DNA of 63,386 nt from Bacteroidales bacterium (GTDB lineage: Bacteria > Bacteroidota > Bacteroidia > Bacteroidales > UBA932): NCBI GenBank assembly GCA_017651465.1, contig JAGCCX010000053.1, forward strand, positions 1 through 63,386, in the 5' to 3' direction. Within the stretch, counting starts at the first letter, position 1, and each line of letters begins with the position of its first letter. This document shows positions 26,071-34,314 of the stretch, piece by piece. The translations under genes were made by a program, and so were the position numbers. Under the pieces are notes generated by a model. It was not told the origin of the DNA and searched no databases. It saw only the letters and a list, made by a program, of their open reading frames with translations.

Positions 26071-26078
26071 CAAATATA
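26071..26078 (-). promoter_or_regulatory. -7 promoter element TATATTTG of sodB
   Basis: Minus-strand TATATTTG, 24 bases ahead of the SOD start codon. A perfect match to the Bacteroidetes TAnnTTTG consensus. Confidence 0.6.
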
Positions 26079-26090
26079 CGCCTTTTTGTT

Positions 26091-26098
26091 TACATTTG
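26091..26098 (+). promoter_or_regulatory. -7 promoter element TACATTTG of the GH78 gene
   Basis: TAnnTTTG match eight bases upstream of the ATG at 26107, implying a 5' UTR of only a few bases. It also argues against the upstream in-frame ATG at 26059. Confidence 0.55.
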
Positions 26099-26106
26099 GG
26101 AATAAT

Positions 26107-28698
26107 ATGAGACGTTTTATTCTGCTTTTGACTTTGCTCGCCTGCAGCTTTTCCGCAGCGGCACAACTTAAAGTTTCAACCCTTCGTACAGCCGGCCTGG
26201 AGGAGCCCCGGGGCATCGATCCCGGGGGAGTCGTAAACGTGAGCTGGATACTCGAAAGTTCCAAGCTGGCCACCTTCCAGCAGGCGTACGAGATAACGCT
26301 CAAGTCGGGCAGCCGTACCGTATGGCGTTCAGGCAGGGTGGAATCGGACAACTCGGTTCGAGTGCCTCTTGGCGGCAATCTTCAGAGCGGGACTGCGTAC
26401 AACTGGAGCGTCAAGGTATGGGACAATCACGGCGAGGTGTCCAAGCCTGTCACCGCATCTTTTTCGACGGGCCTCTCTCCGGACGAGTGGAAAGCAAGCT
26501 GGATAGGTATCGATACGGGAAATAAATCAGTCTGCCCTTCGCCCGTGTACTTCCGTAAGACCGTGCGCGCAGGGGGAGGCGTAAAGAGGGCTGTGGCGTA
26601 TGTCACGAGCCACGGCATCTATGAGCTGAGAATCAACGGCGTCAAGGTCGGCGAGGATTATCTCACTCCCGGATGGACTTCTTACCAGAAAACCCTGCAA
26701 TATCAGGCCTACGACGTAACGGAGGCCATAAAAAAGGGCGGGAGCGAAATCACTGCGCTGGTGTGCCCCGGCTGGTATGCCTCTGGTATGGGCTGGGGCG
26801 AGCCACAGAACCGTCTCCGCTACGGAAGCGACCTGGGCCTGCTTTTCCAGCTTGAAATAGAGTATTCGGGCGGCCGCCGCCAGACTGTCGTTTCCGGCCC
26901 CGATTGGGAAATGTCCCGCAAGGGCCCGGTGAAGGATGCTACATATTACGACGGCGAAACGATAGACCTCACGGAATCTTTCCAGTGGGAGAGCGCCACG
27001 CTGCTGCCTGCTCCCGCCTCGGAGCTCGTGGCCTGCGTGTCCGAGCCTGTCCGCGTGAGGGAAGTGCGCAATAGCGTGCGCTATCTGGTCACGCCCAAAG
27101 GCGAAAAGGTCATCGATTTCGGCCAGAACCTTGTGGGCTGGGAGCGCATCCGCATCAAGGGCCGCAAAGGCCAGGTCGTCAAGGTCAGCCACGCCGAGGT
27201 GCTTGACAAAGACGGCAATTTTTACACCGCTAATATGCGCGCTGCCAAAGTGCTGAGTTCATTTGTGCTGAGCGGGGGAGAGGATGTATTCGAGCCGTGC
27301 CATACTTTCTACGGCTTCCGTTATATCCGTGTCGAGGGGGTTGAGGGCGACCTCAATCCTGCCGATTACTGCGCAGTGGTCGCCGACTCGGGCTTTGATA
27401 CCGTAGGCAGCTTCAGCTGCTCGAACCCCCTTGTAAACCAGCTACAGTCCAATATCTACTGGGGCTTCAGAGGCAATTTCGTGGATATTCCTACCGACTG
27501 TCCGCAAAGGGACGAGCGCCTGGGATGGACCGGAGATGCGGAGTTCTTCTTCCGTACCGCGACCTTTAACGGGAAGGTGGACAATTTCTTCCGTAAGTGG
27601 TTGCGCTCGTTGCGGGACGACCAGACAGAGCGCGGCGGCATACCTGCGGTTATTCCGGATATCTTCTTTGGCCGTATGGGCGATTTTGCCTGCGGCTGGG
27701 CCGACTGCGCCACCATCATTCCCTGGCAGCATTACCGTGCCTACGGTGATATTTCGGTCTTGAAAGAGCAGTATCCCTCGATGAAGGCCTGGGTGGACTT
27801 CCAGCTCCGCTCCTGCAATAACTACTTGCTCAATACCCTCAAGCAGCCCTACGGCGACTGGCTGTTCTGGAGCCAGGACAACGACCGCTCGGGGCGTTCG
27901 GCTGTAACCTCGCCAGCGCTTGCTGCCCAATGCTTTATGGCCGGATCTATCGATATAGTAGCCAAAACTGCCCAGCTGCTCGGCAAAGATGCCGATGCCT
28001 CCTACTACCGCGCGGAACTCCAGAAGGTCAAGGACGCATTCCTGAATGAATACGTTACCCCCGGCGGCCTTGTGAGCTCCGATACCCAGACCGCTTACGT
28101 GCTTGCCCTTTACTTTGATATGCTTCCCGAGCATCTGCGCGGGCAGGCGGCCGACAGGCTTGCCGCCAACGTGAAAGACTACGGCTATCACATCACCACG
28201 GGGTTCCTTGGCACTCCCCATATCTGCGAGGTGCTTTCCGAATGGGGCTATTCCGATGTTGCCTACAAGCTATTGCTTCAGGAGACCTGCCCCAGCTGGA
28301 TTTATCCCGTCAAACTCGGCGCAACCACTATCTGGGAGCGCTGGAACAGCATAAAGCCCGACGGTACCATAGTAGGAGGAATGAACTCGTTCAACCACTA
28401 TTCGTACGGATCCATTGGCGACTGGCTGTACCGCTACGCGGCGGGAATCAGGGAGACTTCTCCAGGATACAAGACCTTCGTCATCGACCCGCATCCGGGC
28501 GGAGGATTCAAGTATATGGAAGCATACACCCGCACTCCCTACGGCAAGATCCGCGTCAAGTGGGAAGCTGATGCCGATAAGATTCGTGCCATCGAATTCA
28601 CCATCCCAGTGGGCACTACCGCCACGGTCCGCTGTCCGGATGGGCAGATGCGCACCCTGGGCTCCGGCAATTACGGATTCGGAGTAGAACTGGAGTAG
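26107..28698 (+). CDS. Alpha-L-rhamnosidase, glycoside hydrolase family 78
   Basis: 863 residues from the ATG at 26107, which places the signal peptide (MRRF..., ending SAAAQ) at the N-terminus. Domain order follows GH78: an N-terminal Fn3-like domain (about 25-130), Bac_rhamnosid N (about 135-310), a beta domain (about 315-410), the (alpha/alpha)6 catalytic barrel with the family motif 'DCPQRDERLGWTGDAEFF' that holds the catalytic acid, and a C-terminal beta domain with 'WERWNS' and 'NHYSYGSIGDWLY' preceding it. It removes terminal alpha-L-rhamnose from plant glycans or glycosides in the periplasm or at the surface. It is a stand-alone gene with its own promoter and terminator; no SusCD pair is adjacent. 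Confidence 0.93.
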   Translation: MRRFILLLTLLACSFSAAAQLKVSTLRTAGLEEPRGIDPGGVVNVSWILESSKLATFQQAYEITLKSGSRTVWRSGRVESDNSVRVPLGGNLQSGTAYNWSVKVWDNHGEVSKPVTASFSTGLSPDEWKASWIGIDTGNKSVCPSPVYFRKTVRAGGGVKRAVAYVTSHGIYELRINGVKVGEDYLTPGWTSYQKTLQYQAYDVTEAIKKGGSEITALVCPGWYASGMGWGEPQNRLRYGSDLGLLFQLEIEYSGGRRQTVVSGPDWEMSRKGPVKDATYYDGETIDLTESFQWESATLLPAPASELVACVSEPVRVREVRNSVRYLVTPKGEKVIDFGQNLVGWERIRIKGRKGQVVKVSHAEVLDKDGNFYTANMRAAKVLSSFVLSGGEDVFEPCHTFYGFRYIRVEGVEGDLNPADYCAVVADSGFDTVGSFSCSNPLVNQLQSNIYWGFRGNFVDIPTDCPQRDERLGWTGDAEFFFRTATFNGKVDNFFRKWLRSLRDDQTERGGIPAVIPDIFFGRMGDFACGWADCATIIPWQHYRAYGDISVLKEQYPSMKAWVDFQLRSCNNYLLNTLKQPYGDWLFWSQDNDRSGRSAVTSPALAAQCFMAGSIDIVAKTAQLLGKDADASYYRAELQKVKDAFLNEYVTPGGLVSSDTQTAYVLALYFDMLPEHLRGQAADRLAANVKDYGYHITTGFLGTPHICEVLSEWGYSDVAYKLLLQETCPSWIYPVKLGATTIWERWNSIKPDGTIVGGMNSFNHYSYGSIGDWLYRYAAGIRETSPGYKTFVIDPHPGGGFKYMEAYTRTPYGKIRVKWEADADKIRAIEFTIPVGTTATVRCPDGQMRTLGSGNYGFGVELE

Positions 28699-28720
28699 TC
28701 AGCGGCCCCTGTAAAACAAA

Positions 28721-28752
28721 GCCGCCGGCCTTGATCGGGCCGGCGGCTTATT
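28721..28752. terminator. Strong bidirectional terminator between converging genes
   Basis: Perfect 10-bp stem GCCGCCGGCC (28721-28730)/GGCCGGCGGC (28738-28747) with a 7-nt loop, flanked by an A-rich tract on the left and TTATTT on the right. It serves the GH78 gene (+) and the beta-helix gene (-), whose 3' ends face each other. Confidence 0.85.
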
Positions 28753-28765
28753 TAGCGAGTAAGGA

Positions 28766-30301
28766 TTATTCAGGTATCTGGGCTCCGTATCCGGAGACCT
28801 TGCCGAACAGATCCTTAGCTTTAGCCCAAGGATATTTGTTGCCGAACATATTCGGGCGCACAATTTCGGTTCCCTGCTGGTTCAGACCCAACATACGGTT
28901 GATCTGGTTGGCAGTGGAATTAGGGCTGTAGCTCTCGGAAGTGACAATGGTAAGGCTCATATAGCCTTTCAGATAAGCATCGTCAATGGCATTGAGGAAT
29001 GCTTCGTTGCCCTTGGGAAGCTCCATATTGCCCTCGAACTTGGGGCCGATCTGCTCTGCTTCCTCAATCCTGTCGGCGGAAACCGATATGGTGGACTTGC
29101 CCATAGCGGCAAGCTCGAGGTCGCGTTTGTTGGCGAAGAAGTAGTTGTCGTAGAGGTTGCTTTCCTTGAGGCTCTCCATCTGCTTGTTGGACTCGTAGTA
29201 CACCCTTTCTACGGCGCAGTTGGAGTTGCAGCCGAAGATGTTGTTGTGTACGTCTATGGTGCGGATTCCGTTCATAAAGCGGAAGCCCTGGCCCATATCA
29301 CTGAAAGTCTTGTTGCGGGTCCAGGTGAAGAGGACGGTGTTGTGGTGGAAGTCCAGCGACACTTTGTCGATGTCGTCGTCCTTCACGTTGCCCCTGACCT
29401 GGCAGGCGGCGTATTTGCAGGCGATGAAGATATTGTTGCACACCTCCATATGGCCCTTGCCCATAAGGGCGTTGAGACCATAGTCACGGCAGTTTACAAA
29501 GATGCAGTTGGAAACGCGCACATTGCCTTCCACGTCCATATGAAGGGCGTATTCGTCGCCTGTAAGATAACCTTCCAGAGGAACGGACGGAGCTTCATCG
29601 TCGGCAAGGATGCGGCCGGTAAGTACTCCCTTGTTGGGCGTGCCGGTCCTGGCGTCGTCGACATTTGCAACACAGTACCTGTTGTTCTCACCAAAGTCGA
29701 ACACGAGGCCGTCCACTACAACCTCACCCAGGGGACCTTTGTAACCGTAAGGCCTTCTTGCATTGAAGTTGAAGAGGGGAGCCGTGAAAATGTGGTCGCT
29801 GGGCTGCAGCAGGGTCTGGTGCTTGATGACGTCACGCTCGGTGAAGTCAGTAGACCATCCGCCGTAGATACTGATGAATTTGCCAAGCTCGTGAGAAGAA
29901 TCTCCGAACTTGCCGCACTCGATGTATCCGCGGTCGAGGTTGCCGTGGTAGTTACCCTCGGCGACATAGATCACGTCATTGTCTTCTGCGGCGTTGATAG
30001 CCTTCTGGAGGTCTTTCATGGCATTCTCAGGAGAAAGTCCGTCTGCGCGGGCTGAGCCTGTGGAAACGCTTACATAGTAAGTCTTTCCGGGGCCGGCTTT
30101 GGATGCCCACTTTTCAGTTTCGGCCTTGTCCCTGGCATTTTGCTTGGCATTTTCAATGCCTTTCTGTGCAGCCTTGCGAGCTTCGTTTTGGGCTGCACCG
30201 GTAACCTTGTTTTTCAGGGAGCCCAAAACGCCTTGCGCCTGGGCAGGCTGGAAAGCTGCGATGCAGAGAGCAGCAGCAATGAACAGAGTTAATCTTTTCA
30301 T
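28766..30301 (-). CDS. Secreted right-handed beta-helix (DUF1565/pectate-lyase-like) protein
   Basis: 511 residues with signal peptide (about 1-22, ending AQAQ). A charged, Ala/Lys-rich helical stretch (about 28-70) precedes 'KTYYVSVSTG' and 'DVIYVAEGNYHGN', typical of the start of DUF1565/parallel beta-helix domains. Repeating 'N.IF..C.....' and 'NN.I..N' coils extend to about residue 400. The scaffold is shared by polysaccharide lyases, but no lyase catalytic signature is recognised, so enzymatic activity is uncertain. Its own promoter lies 34 nt upstream. Neighbouring genes are a GH78 enzyme (convergent) and a C69 peptidase (92 bp upstream, same strand). Confidence 0.65.
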   Translation of the reverse strand: MKRLTLFIAAALCIAAFQPAQAQGVLGSLKNKVTGAAQNEARKAAQKGIENAKQNARDKAETEKWASKAGPGKTYYVSVSTGSARADGLSPENAMKDLQKAINAAEDNDVIYVAEGNYHGNLDRGYIECGKFGDSSHELGKFISIYGGWSTDFTERDVIKHQTLLQPSDHIFTAPLFNFNARRPYGYKGPLGEVVVDGLVFDFGENNRYCVANVDDARTGTPNKGVLTGRILADDEAPSVPLEGYLTGDEYALHMDVEGNVRVSNCIFVNCRDYGLNALMGKGHMEVCNNIFIACKYAACQVRGNVKDDDIDKVSLDFHHNTVLFTWTRNKTFSDMGQGFRFMNGIRTIDVHNNIFGCNSNCAVERVYYESNKQMESLKESNLYDNYFFANKRDLELAAMGKSTISVSADRIEEAEQIGPKFEGNMELPKGNEAFLNAIDDAYLKGYMSLTIVTSESYSPNSTANQINRMLGLNQQGTEIVRPNMFGNKYPWAKAKDLFGKVSGYGAQIPE

Positions 30302-30335
30302 ACTTAGTATTGGTTAACAGTGATAATCAATATTG

Positions 30336-30343
30336 CAAATCTA
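30336..30343 (-). promoter_or_regulatory. -7 promoter element TAGATTTG of the beta-helix gene
   Basis: TAnnTTTG on the minus strand, 34 bases upstream of the start at 30301. The gap between the two genes (30302-30392) holds nothing else recognisable. Confidence 0.5.
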
Positions 30344-30392
30344 ATAAAAAAACTGGTACAATCCTCACCTGAGTTTCAAATATCGGGCCGCA

Positions 30393-31943
30393 TCAGAAAC
30401 CAGTCCCGAATTTAACCCAGTAGTCGTGTTCCATATCTTTCCATAGCGCGGCGGCCTGGTTGAATATGGCGGCGGTATATCCGTCGAGGGCTGATGCGGG
30501 AGCGGATTCCAGGTCGGGAAGCCCCTCGAAGGCAATATCTTCTATCTTGAGTACATTTTCAGTAAAAGCCTTCTTGGTGCTTTGCCAGGCGAGGGTGGCG
30601 AGTTTGTTTGCAGGACGGAATTTCCATACCACGGCATCTTCGTCCCACTTGTTCTGCCCGCACTTGAGGAAGGCATCGGGGAGTTTGCCGGTGCCGCAGA
30701 ATACGGGGATGCGGGGGCTCTGGGCCGGATTGTCAACGCTCAGCCAGCATATTCCGCCCACGGCGTCGGGAAGCCACGAGCGCAGCTGGGTCACGTGTGA
30801 ATATGCGCACCAGGCCACCGCAACCGTGCGCCTGAACTCCACCGTGCCCGGGGCAATGGTATTGAGGGTGTTGCGCATCGTGGTGGTAAGCCAGGGATTG
30901 GCTACCGGGCTTATCTCCTTGACGGCAGGACTGCCGCCCTTGGCGGGACGCTCGATGATTACTCCCTTGCACATATCGAAGTCGGTACCTTCATAGGTGG
31001 CGCGGAAGAGTTCCATCACCTCCCGGATATCAACTTTATCGTCGGGCTTGACGGAGAAGGGGAGTTCGTCCATATCGTACGTGAGCCCCAGGGAAGGTGC
31101 CAGGGCGTTGAGGATGAAGAACTCGCGGTCGTGGAAGTTGCGTCCTTTGGCGTAGGCGCAGTTATAGGCGCGCCAAAACACAAACTCACCCTTGCCGTCC
31201 CACAGACCGAACTTGCGCGCAACGGCTTCGACGTTGTCGGACGCCATACAGAAGTTCTTGTCTTTGCGGTTGATGCTCCCTATGCGGGGAATATTGGCAG
31301 ACACGCCCACGTGGTCGTCGGGAATGCGGCGGGCGGCCCATACTGCGCCAATCTCGTCTTTGCCGCAGCCGAGTATTTCAAACTGCCAAACTTCCTTCGG
31401 GTCGGCCACGGTCAGGCACTCTCCGGAGTCGCCGTAGCCATATTTCTGCGCCAGCGAGCCCATAAGCTTTATGGCCTCCCGGGCCGTGGTGCAGCGATGC
31501 AGGGCCACTCTTTCCAGCTCTTCGATGGTGAAGAGCCCCTTGGGATTGACAAGCGTGTCGGGCCCGCCGAATGTGGTTTCTCCTATGGCGAGCTGCTTTT
31601 CATTCAAGGCCGGATATGCAGTGTTGAGGTAGGCGTAGGTGTGCCTGGCCTCGGGAATCGTACCCATCAGCTTGACACCGGTGTTATCTCCTCTGAAAGC
31701 GGTTTTCATAGTACCACGCAGCACTTCGTGCAATGCCCCTTTTGGGTGGTCGGCGGCGGGCTCTATCCACGCCCAGGTACGGTAGCGGCCGTCGCAGGTA
31801 TGGGATGTGATGACGGAGCCGTCGGTACTTGCCAGGCGTCCGACCATTATGCTGGTGCAACTTTGCGCATTGAATTCATATTCCTGGGCGCTGATTGTCC
31901 AGCAGGCCGCAAAGACAAAAAGAAAGATTGTAAACTGTCTCAT
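30393..31943 (-). CDS. Peptidase family C69 (PepD-like dipeptidase), secreted
   Basis: 516 residues. Signal peptide of about 19-20 residues (ending ISAQ). The family is Ntn-type: the presumed nucleophile is C29 in 'AQSCTSIMVG', the context that becomes N-terminal after processing in C69 dipeptidases. Further family features are 'SDGSVITSHTCDGR'-like sequence after it, 'GESTVGG/GETTFGG', 'ALHRCTTAREAI' and 'WQFEILG'. It would cleave dipeptides, in the periplasm given the signal peptide. The leader between the signal and C29 is short (about 9 residues). Its -7 element lies four bases from the ATG (leaderless type). Confidence 0.88.
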   Translation of the reverse strand: MRQFTIFLFVFAACWTISAQEYEFNAQSCTSIMVGRLASTDGSVITSHTCDGRYRTWAWIEPAADHPKGALHEVLRGTMKTAFRGDNTGVKLMGTIPEARHTYAYLNTAYPALNEKQLAIGETTFGGPDTLVNPKGLFTIEELERVALHRCTTAREAIKLMGSLAQKYGYGDSGECLTVADPKEVWQFEILGCGKDEIGAVWAARRIPDDHVGVSANIPRIGSINRKDKNFCMASDNVEAVARKFGLWDGKGEFVFWRAYNCAYAKGRNFHDREFFILNALAPSLGLTYDMDELPFSVKPDDKVDIREVMELFRATYEGTDFDMCKGVIIERPAKGGSPAVKEISPVANPWLTTTMRNTLNTIAPGTVEFRRTVAVAWCAYSHVTQLRSWLPDAVGGICWLSVDNPAQSPRIPVFCGTGKLPDAFLKCGQNKWDEDAVVWKFRPANKLATLAWQSTKKAFTENVLKIEDIAFEGLPDLESAPASALDGYTAAIFNQAAALWKDMEHDYWVKFGTGF

Positions 31944-31947
31944 TTCA

Positions 31948-31955
31948 CAAATGTA
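31948..31955 (-). promoter_or_regulatory. -7 promoter element TACATTTG of the C69 peptidase, four bases from the start codon
   Basis: Minus-strand TACATTTG followed by TGAA and then the ATG at 31943. The expected transcription start coincides with the start codon. Confidence 0.6.
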
Positions 31956-31967
31956 AGTATTTTTTTG

Positions 31968-31975
31968 TACCTTTG
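31968..31975 (+). promoter_or_regulatory. -7 promoter element TACCTTTG of the small-protein/lipoprotein operon
   Basis: TAnnTTTG on the plus strand, 31 bases before the ATG at 32007. A T-rich stretch (31961-31966) precedes it. It lies back to back with the C69 promoter, 12 bp apart. Confidence 0.55.
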
Positions 31976-32006
31976 CGACTTTGTTTCAGAGCAGGAATAA
32001 AAAGTT

Positions 32007-32144
32007 ATGAAGAAACATTATATCAAGCCCGATTCTGAGCTGTTGGACGCCGTGCCCGGTGCCCTTATCTGCCAGAGCCCGGTTGATGGAGCCGGTGGTT
32101 CCACATCCGATTACGGGGAAGACATTGAAAGTATTTTTGGATGA
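32007..32144 (+). CDS. 45-residue small protein of unknown function, coupled to the downstream lipoprotein
   Basis: An MKKHYIKP N-terminus followed by an acidic, Gly/Ser-rich tail (SPVDGAGGSTSDYGEDIE, shortened) and a single Cys22; no signal peptide or transmembrane segment. The N-terminal 'MKKxYxxP' pattern recurs, to my knowledge, in many unannotated Bacteroidales small proteins. Support for translation: a TAnnTTTG promoter 31 bases upstream, and a stop codon overlapping the downstream lipoprotein start (A-TGA-TG), a classic coupling arrangement. The net acidic peptide could be a precursor, chaperone or regulator; I cannot assign a role. A leader-peptide-like function for the lipoprotein gene is another possibility. 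Confidence 0.7.
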   Translation: MKKHYIKPDSELLDAVPGALICQSPVDGAGGSTSDYGEDIESIFG

Positions 32145-34117
32145 TGAAAAGAGTTGCTGTAATAATTGCTTTGGCCGCTCTGACATCATTGATCAGCTGC
32201 CAAAAAGAAGCGGGGAAGGAAGCTCCCGCAGAAAAAGATATTGTTTACGTAGATGCTGCCGTAGAGGCCTCCTTGATTGAGTCCAAAGTGTCTCTTGACG
32301 GCAAGACTCCGGTATGGAGCGCGGGTGACCGGATAGGAATCTTCACTTCCGACGGGCAGCTTTGCCCGGCTTTCACCGCCGGCTCTGGAGGCTCGTCCAG
32401 CACCACTTTCTCGGGGCAGAAGCCCTCTGGATCCGTGCTCGCTACGGCTTTCTATCCTTATGATTCCGGTGCATCCATCAGCGGGGGAACCATTACCCTC
32501 ACCCTGGCCAATGAGCAGTCGGGCAGCGTAACGGATGCCATTATGGTCGCTACCGGCAGCCAGGAGGGAGGTTTTGCCTTCCGCAATGTATGCTGCCTGG
32601 TCAAGTTCTCGATTCCTTCTTCGCTGAATGTGAGGAAGGTGGAGATTCTGGGCGACACTAAGCTGAGCGGCTCTTTCTCGGTAAATACCAGCAGCTTTGC
32701 CGTGAGCGCCGGCTCTCCTTCAGGTACCGACAAGAGCGTCGTGATAAGCTCTTCTTCAGCTTTGTCCGGCGAATATGTGCTGGCGCTTATTCCAAGCTCC
32801 GGAAAGCGCCTTCAGATGGCTTTTACCCGCAGCGACGGCAAGATCGCCCTTGTAAATAAAGACTTCGGCTCCGGCAAGCCCTTTACGGCAGGCGTTATAA
32901 AGAATATCGGCACCGTTCCTTCCTCCTTGGAGTTCTTCGATGCAGCCCTCGTAGGGAATCCCGTGAGCAGTCAGATGAACCAGTCGCTCACCGTGCTGCC
33001 CGAGAACACTCCCCAGGTGACCAACGGCAACTTCGAGACCTGGACCCTGGACGGGGACAACCTGCCCAACAACTGGAACTCTTTCCAGACCTTCGAGATT
33101 GGCGGCGGCTGGTTCGAACAACTTACTCTTAAATTAGGGTATGACAGTAAGGACCGCCAGGTGGCGAAGTCAACTGACAAGCGTCCCGGTACGTCAGGGT
33201 CTTATTCGTGCCGGATATGGTCGAGGTCCATTGCGGGTATCGCTACGGCCCAGGGTAATCTTACCACCGGAAGAGTTTATGCGAGCAATACCTCTGCAGC
33301 CGGTACAGGTAACTACAACTATACCGATCAGGATGGTTCAATTACCATCAACAACAAGACCAATCCTTTCCATATGAACTTCACCGGCAGGCCCGATTCG
33401 CTGGTCGTATGGATCAAGTTCAATCAACCCGGGGGGACGGATTCCGATCATCCGTACTCAAAAGTTGAAGCTATTTTACACGATAATGTCGATTATAAAA
33501 CTGGTTATAACGCTTCCGACTGTACCGGCGGTACGCACCATATAGGCGAGGCCTCAATCGGCACGATAACCAAGACAAACGGGGCGTGGAAGAGATTTTC
33601 GCTTCCTTTCAAGTACGACTACAGTACTACTCCCAGTTTCATCCTCATAAATTTTGCCACCAACTCCTATCCCGGCGGAGGCAAGAAGAACGACGAGATG
33701 TTCATCGACGACATAGAGATGATTTACAATCGCTACTGCCGCCTGACCATTCCCTCCCAGGGCTGGGCAACGATGTACGTAGATTTCAATGTAAAGGTTC
33801 CCTCCGGAGCCCAGGTTTACTACGTGACCGAGCTGGTGAACGGGTATGCTTCCCTCAAGCAGATCCCTGCCGGAAGCGTAATCCCTGCCGGTACTGCCGT
33901 GATAGTCAAGTCTTCGTCTTCTTCGGTGACCTTCGAGCCCGGAACCGGCACTCCCGTATCGGTCAGCGGCAATATACTCAAGGGTACGCTTTCAGCCAAG
34001 ACTTGCCAGAGCGGGAAGTACTATGTGCTCTCTTCGGCATCGACTTCCTCCACCCCTGTGTTCGCTTTGTACAACGGCACAAGCATCAAGGCATATACGG
34101 CGTACATAGAGCCCTAG
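32144..34117 (+). CDS. Fimbrillin-like/PCMD-domain lipoprotein
   Basis: 657 residues from the ATG at 32144; an ATG one codon upstream (32141) is also possible. Lipobox 'LISC' with Cys19. Residues about 30-265 resemble the Bacteroidetes fimbrillin-like (Mfa-like) fold: 'V.AS......WSAGDRIGIF', 'ATAFYPY', 'FRNVCCLVKFSIP', 'GEYVLALIPSSG'. Residues about 280-525 match the PCMD putative carbohydrate-metabolism domain ('NGNFETWTLDGDNLPNNW', 'SLVVWIKF', 'FIDDIEMIY'). The C-terminal about 130 residues form a beta-rich domain seen at the ends of Bacteroidetes surface proteins. Likely surface-exposed and glycan-associated. It is translated from the overlap with the small protein gene and followed by a hairpin and tRNA-Val. 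Confidence 0.75.
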   Translation: MKRVAVIIALAALTSLISCQKEAGKEAPAEKDIVYVDAAVEASLIESKVSLDGKTPVWSAGDRIGIFTSDGQLCPAFTAGSGGSSSTTFSGQKPSGSVLATAFYPYDSGASISGGTITLTLANEQSGSVTDAIMVATGSQEGGFAFRNVCCLVKFSIPSSLNVRKVEILGDTKLSGSFSVNTSSFAVSAGSPSGTDKSVVISSSSALSGEYVLALIPSSGKRLQMAFTRSDGKIALVNKDFGSGKPFTAGVIKNIGTVPSSLEFFDAALVGNPVSSQMNQSLTVLPENTPQVTNGNFETWTLDGDNLPNNWNSFQTFEIGGGWFEQLTLKLGYDSKDRQVAKSTDKRPGTSGSYSCRIWSRSIAGIATAQGNLTTGRVYASNTSAAGTGNYNYTDQDGSITINNKTNPFHMNFTGRPDSLVVWIKFNQPGGTDSDHPYSKVEAILHDNVDYKTGYNASDCTGGTHHIGEASIGTITKTNGAWKRFSLPFKYDYSTTPSFILINFATNSYPGGGKKNDEMFIDDIEMIYNRYCRLTIPSQGWATMYVDFNVKVPSGAQVYYVTELVNGYASLKQIPAGSVIPAGTAVIVKSSSSSVTFEPGTGTPVSVSGNILKGTLSAKTCQSGKYYVLSSASTSSTPVFALYNGTSIKAYTAYIEP

Positions 34118-34130
34118 TGAGGTATGAAAA

Positions 34131-34166
34131 TTTTCCGCCGATTATTTTTTGCATAATTGCGGAAAA
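34131..34166 (+). terminator. Hairpin after the lipoprotein gene (possible terminator)
   Basis: TTTTCCGC (34131-34138) pairs with GCGGAAAA (34159-34166), with a second inner pairing ATTAT/ATAAT. There is no classic U-tract after the stem, so termination is only likely. A promoter-like CATCTTTG (about 34171-34178) ahead of the tRNA suggests separate transcription of the tRNA. Confidence 0.45.
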
Positions 34167-34198
34167 AGTCTCATCTTTGCATTCCCGTTTCGGGAAAC

Positions 34199-34276
34199 AG
34201 GGGCGTAGCTCAGCTGGTTTAGAGCGCTTCAGTCACATTGAAGAGGTCGTCGGTTCGAATCCGACCGTCCCTACCA
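34199..34276 (+). tRNA. tRNA-Val (anticodon CAC), CCA encoded
   Basis: Complete cloverleaf: acceptor stem AGGGGCG/CGTCCCT (one G-U), D-stem GCTC/GAGC, anticodon stem CTTCA/TGAAG with loop GTCACAT giving anticodon CAC, 5-nt variable loop AGGTC, T-stem GTCGG/CCGAC with TTCGAAT loop, discriminator A and genomic CCA. It reads valine GUG codons. A terminator follows at once. Confidence 0.95.
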
Positions 34277-34309
34277 AAACTGCCGACCGTAAAAGGCCGG
34301 CAGTTTTTT
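34277..34309. terminator. Terminator of tRNA-Val, shared with the convergent GDPD gene
   Basis: Stem AAAACTGCCG (34277-34286)/CGGCAGTTTT (34298-34307) with an 11-nt loop, ending in TTTTTT. The AAAA/TTTT ends make it usable from both strands; the GDPD gene stops at 34315 on the opposite strand. Confidence 0.85.
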
Positions 34310-34314
34310 GTTTG

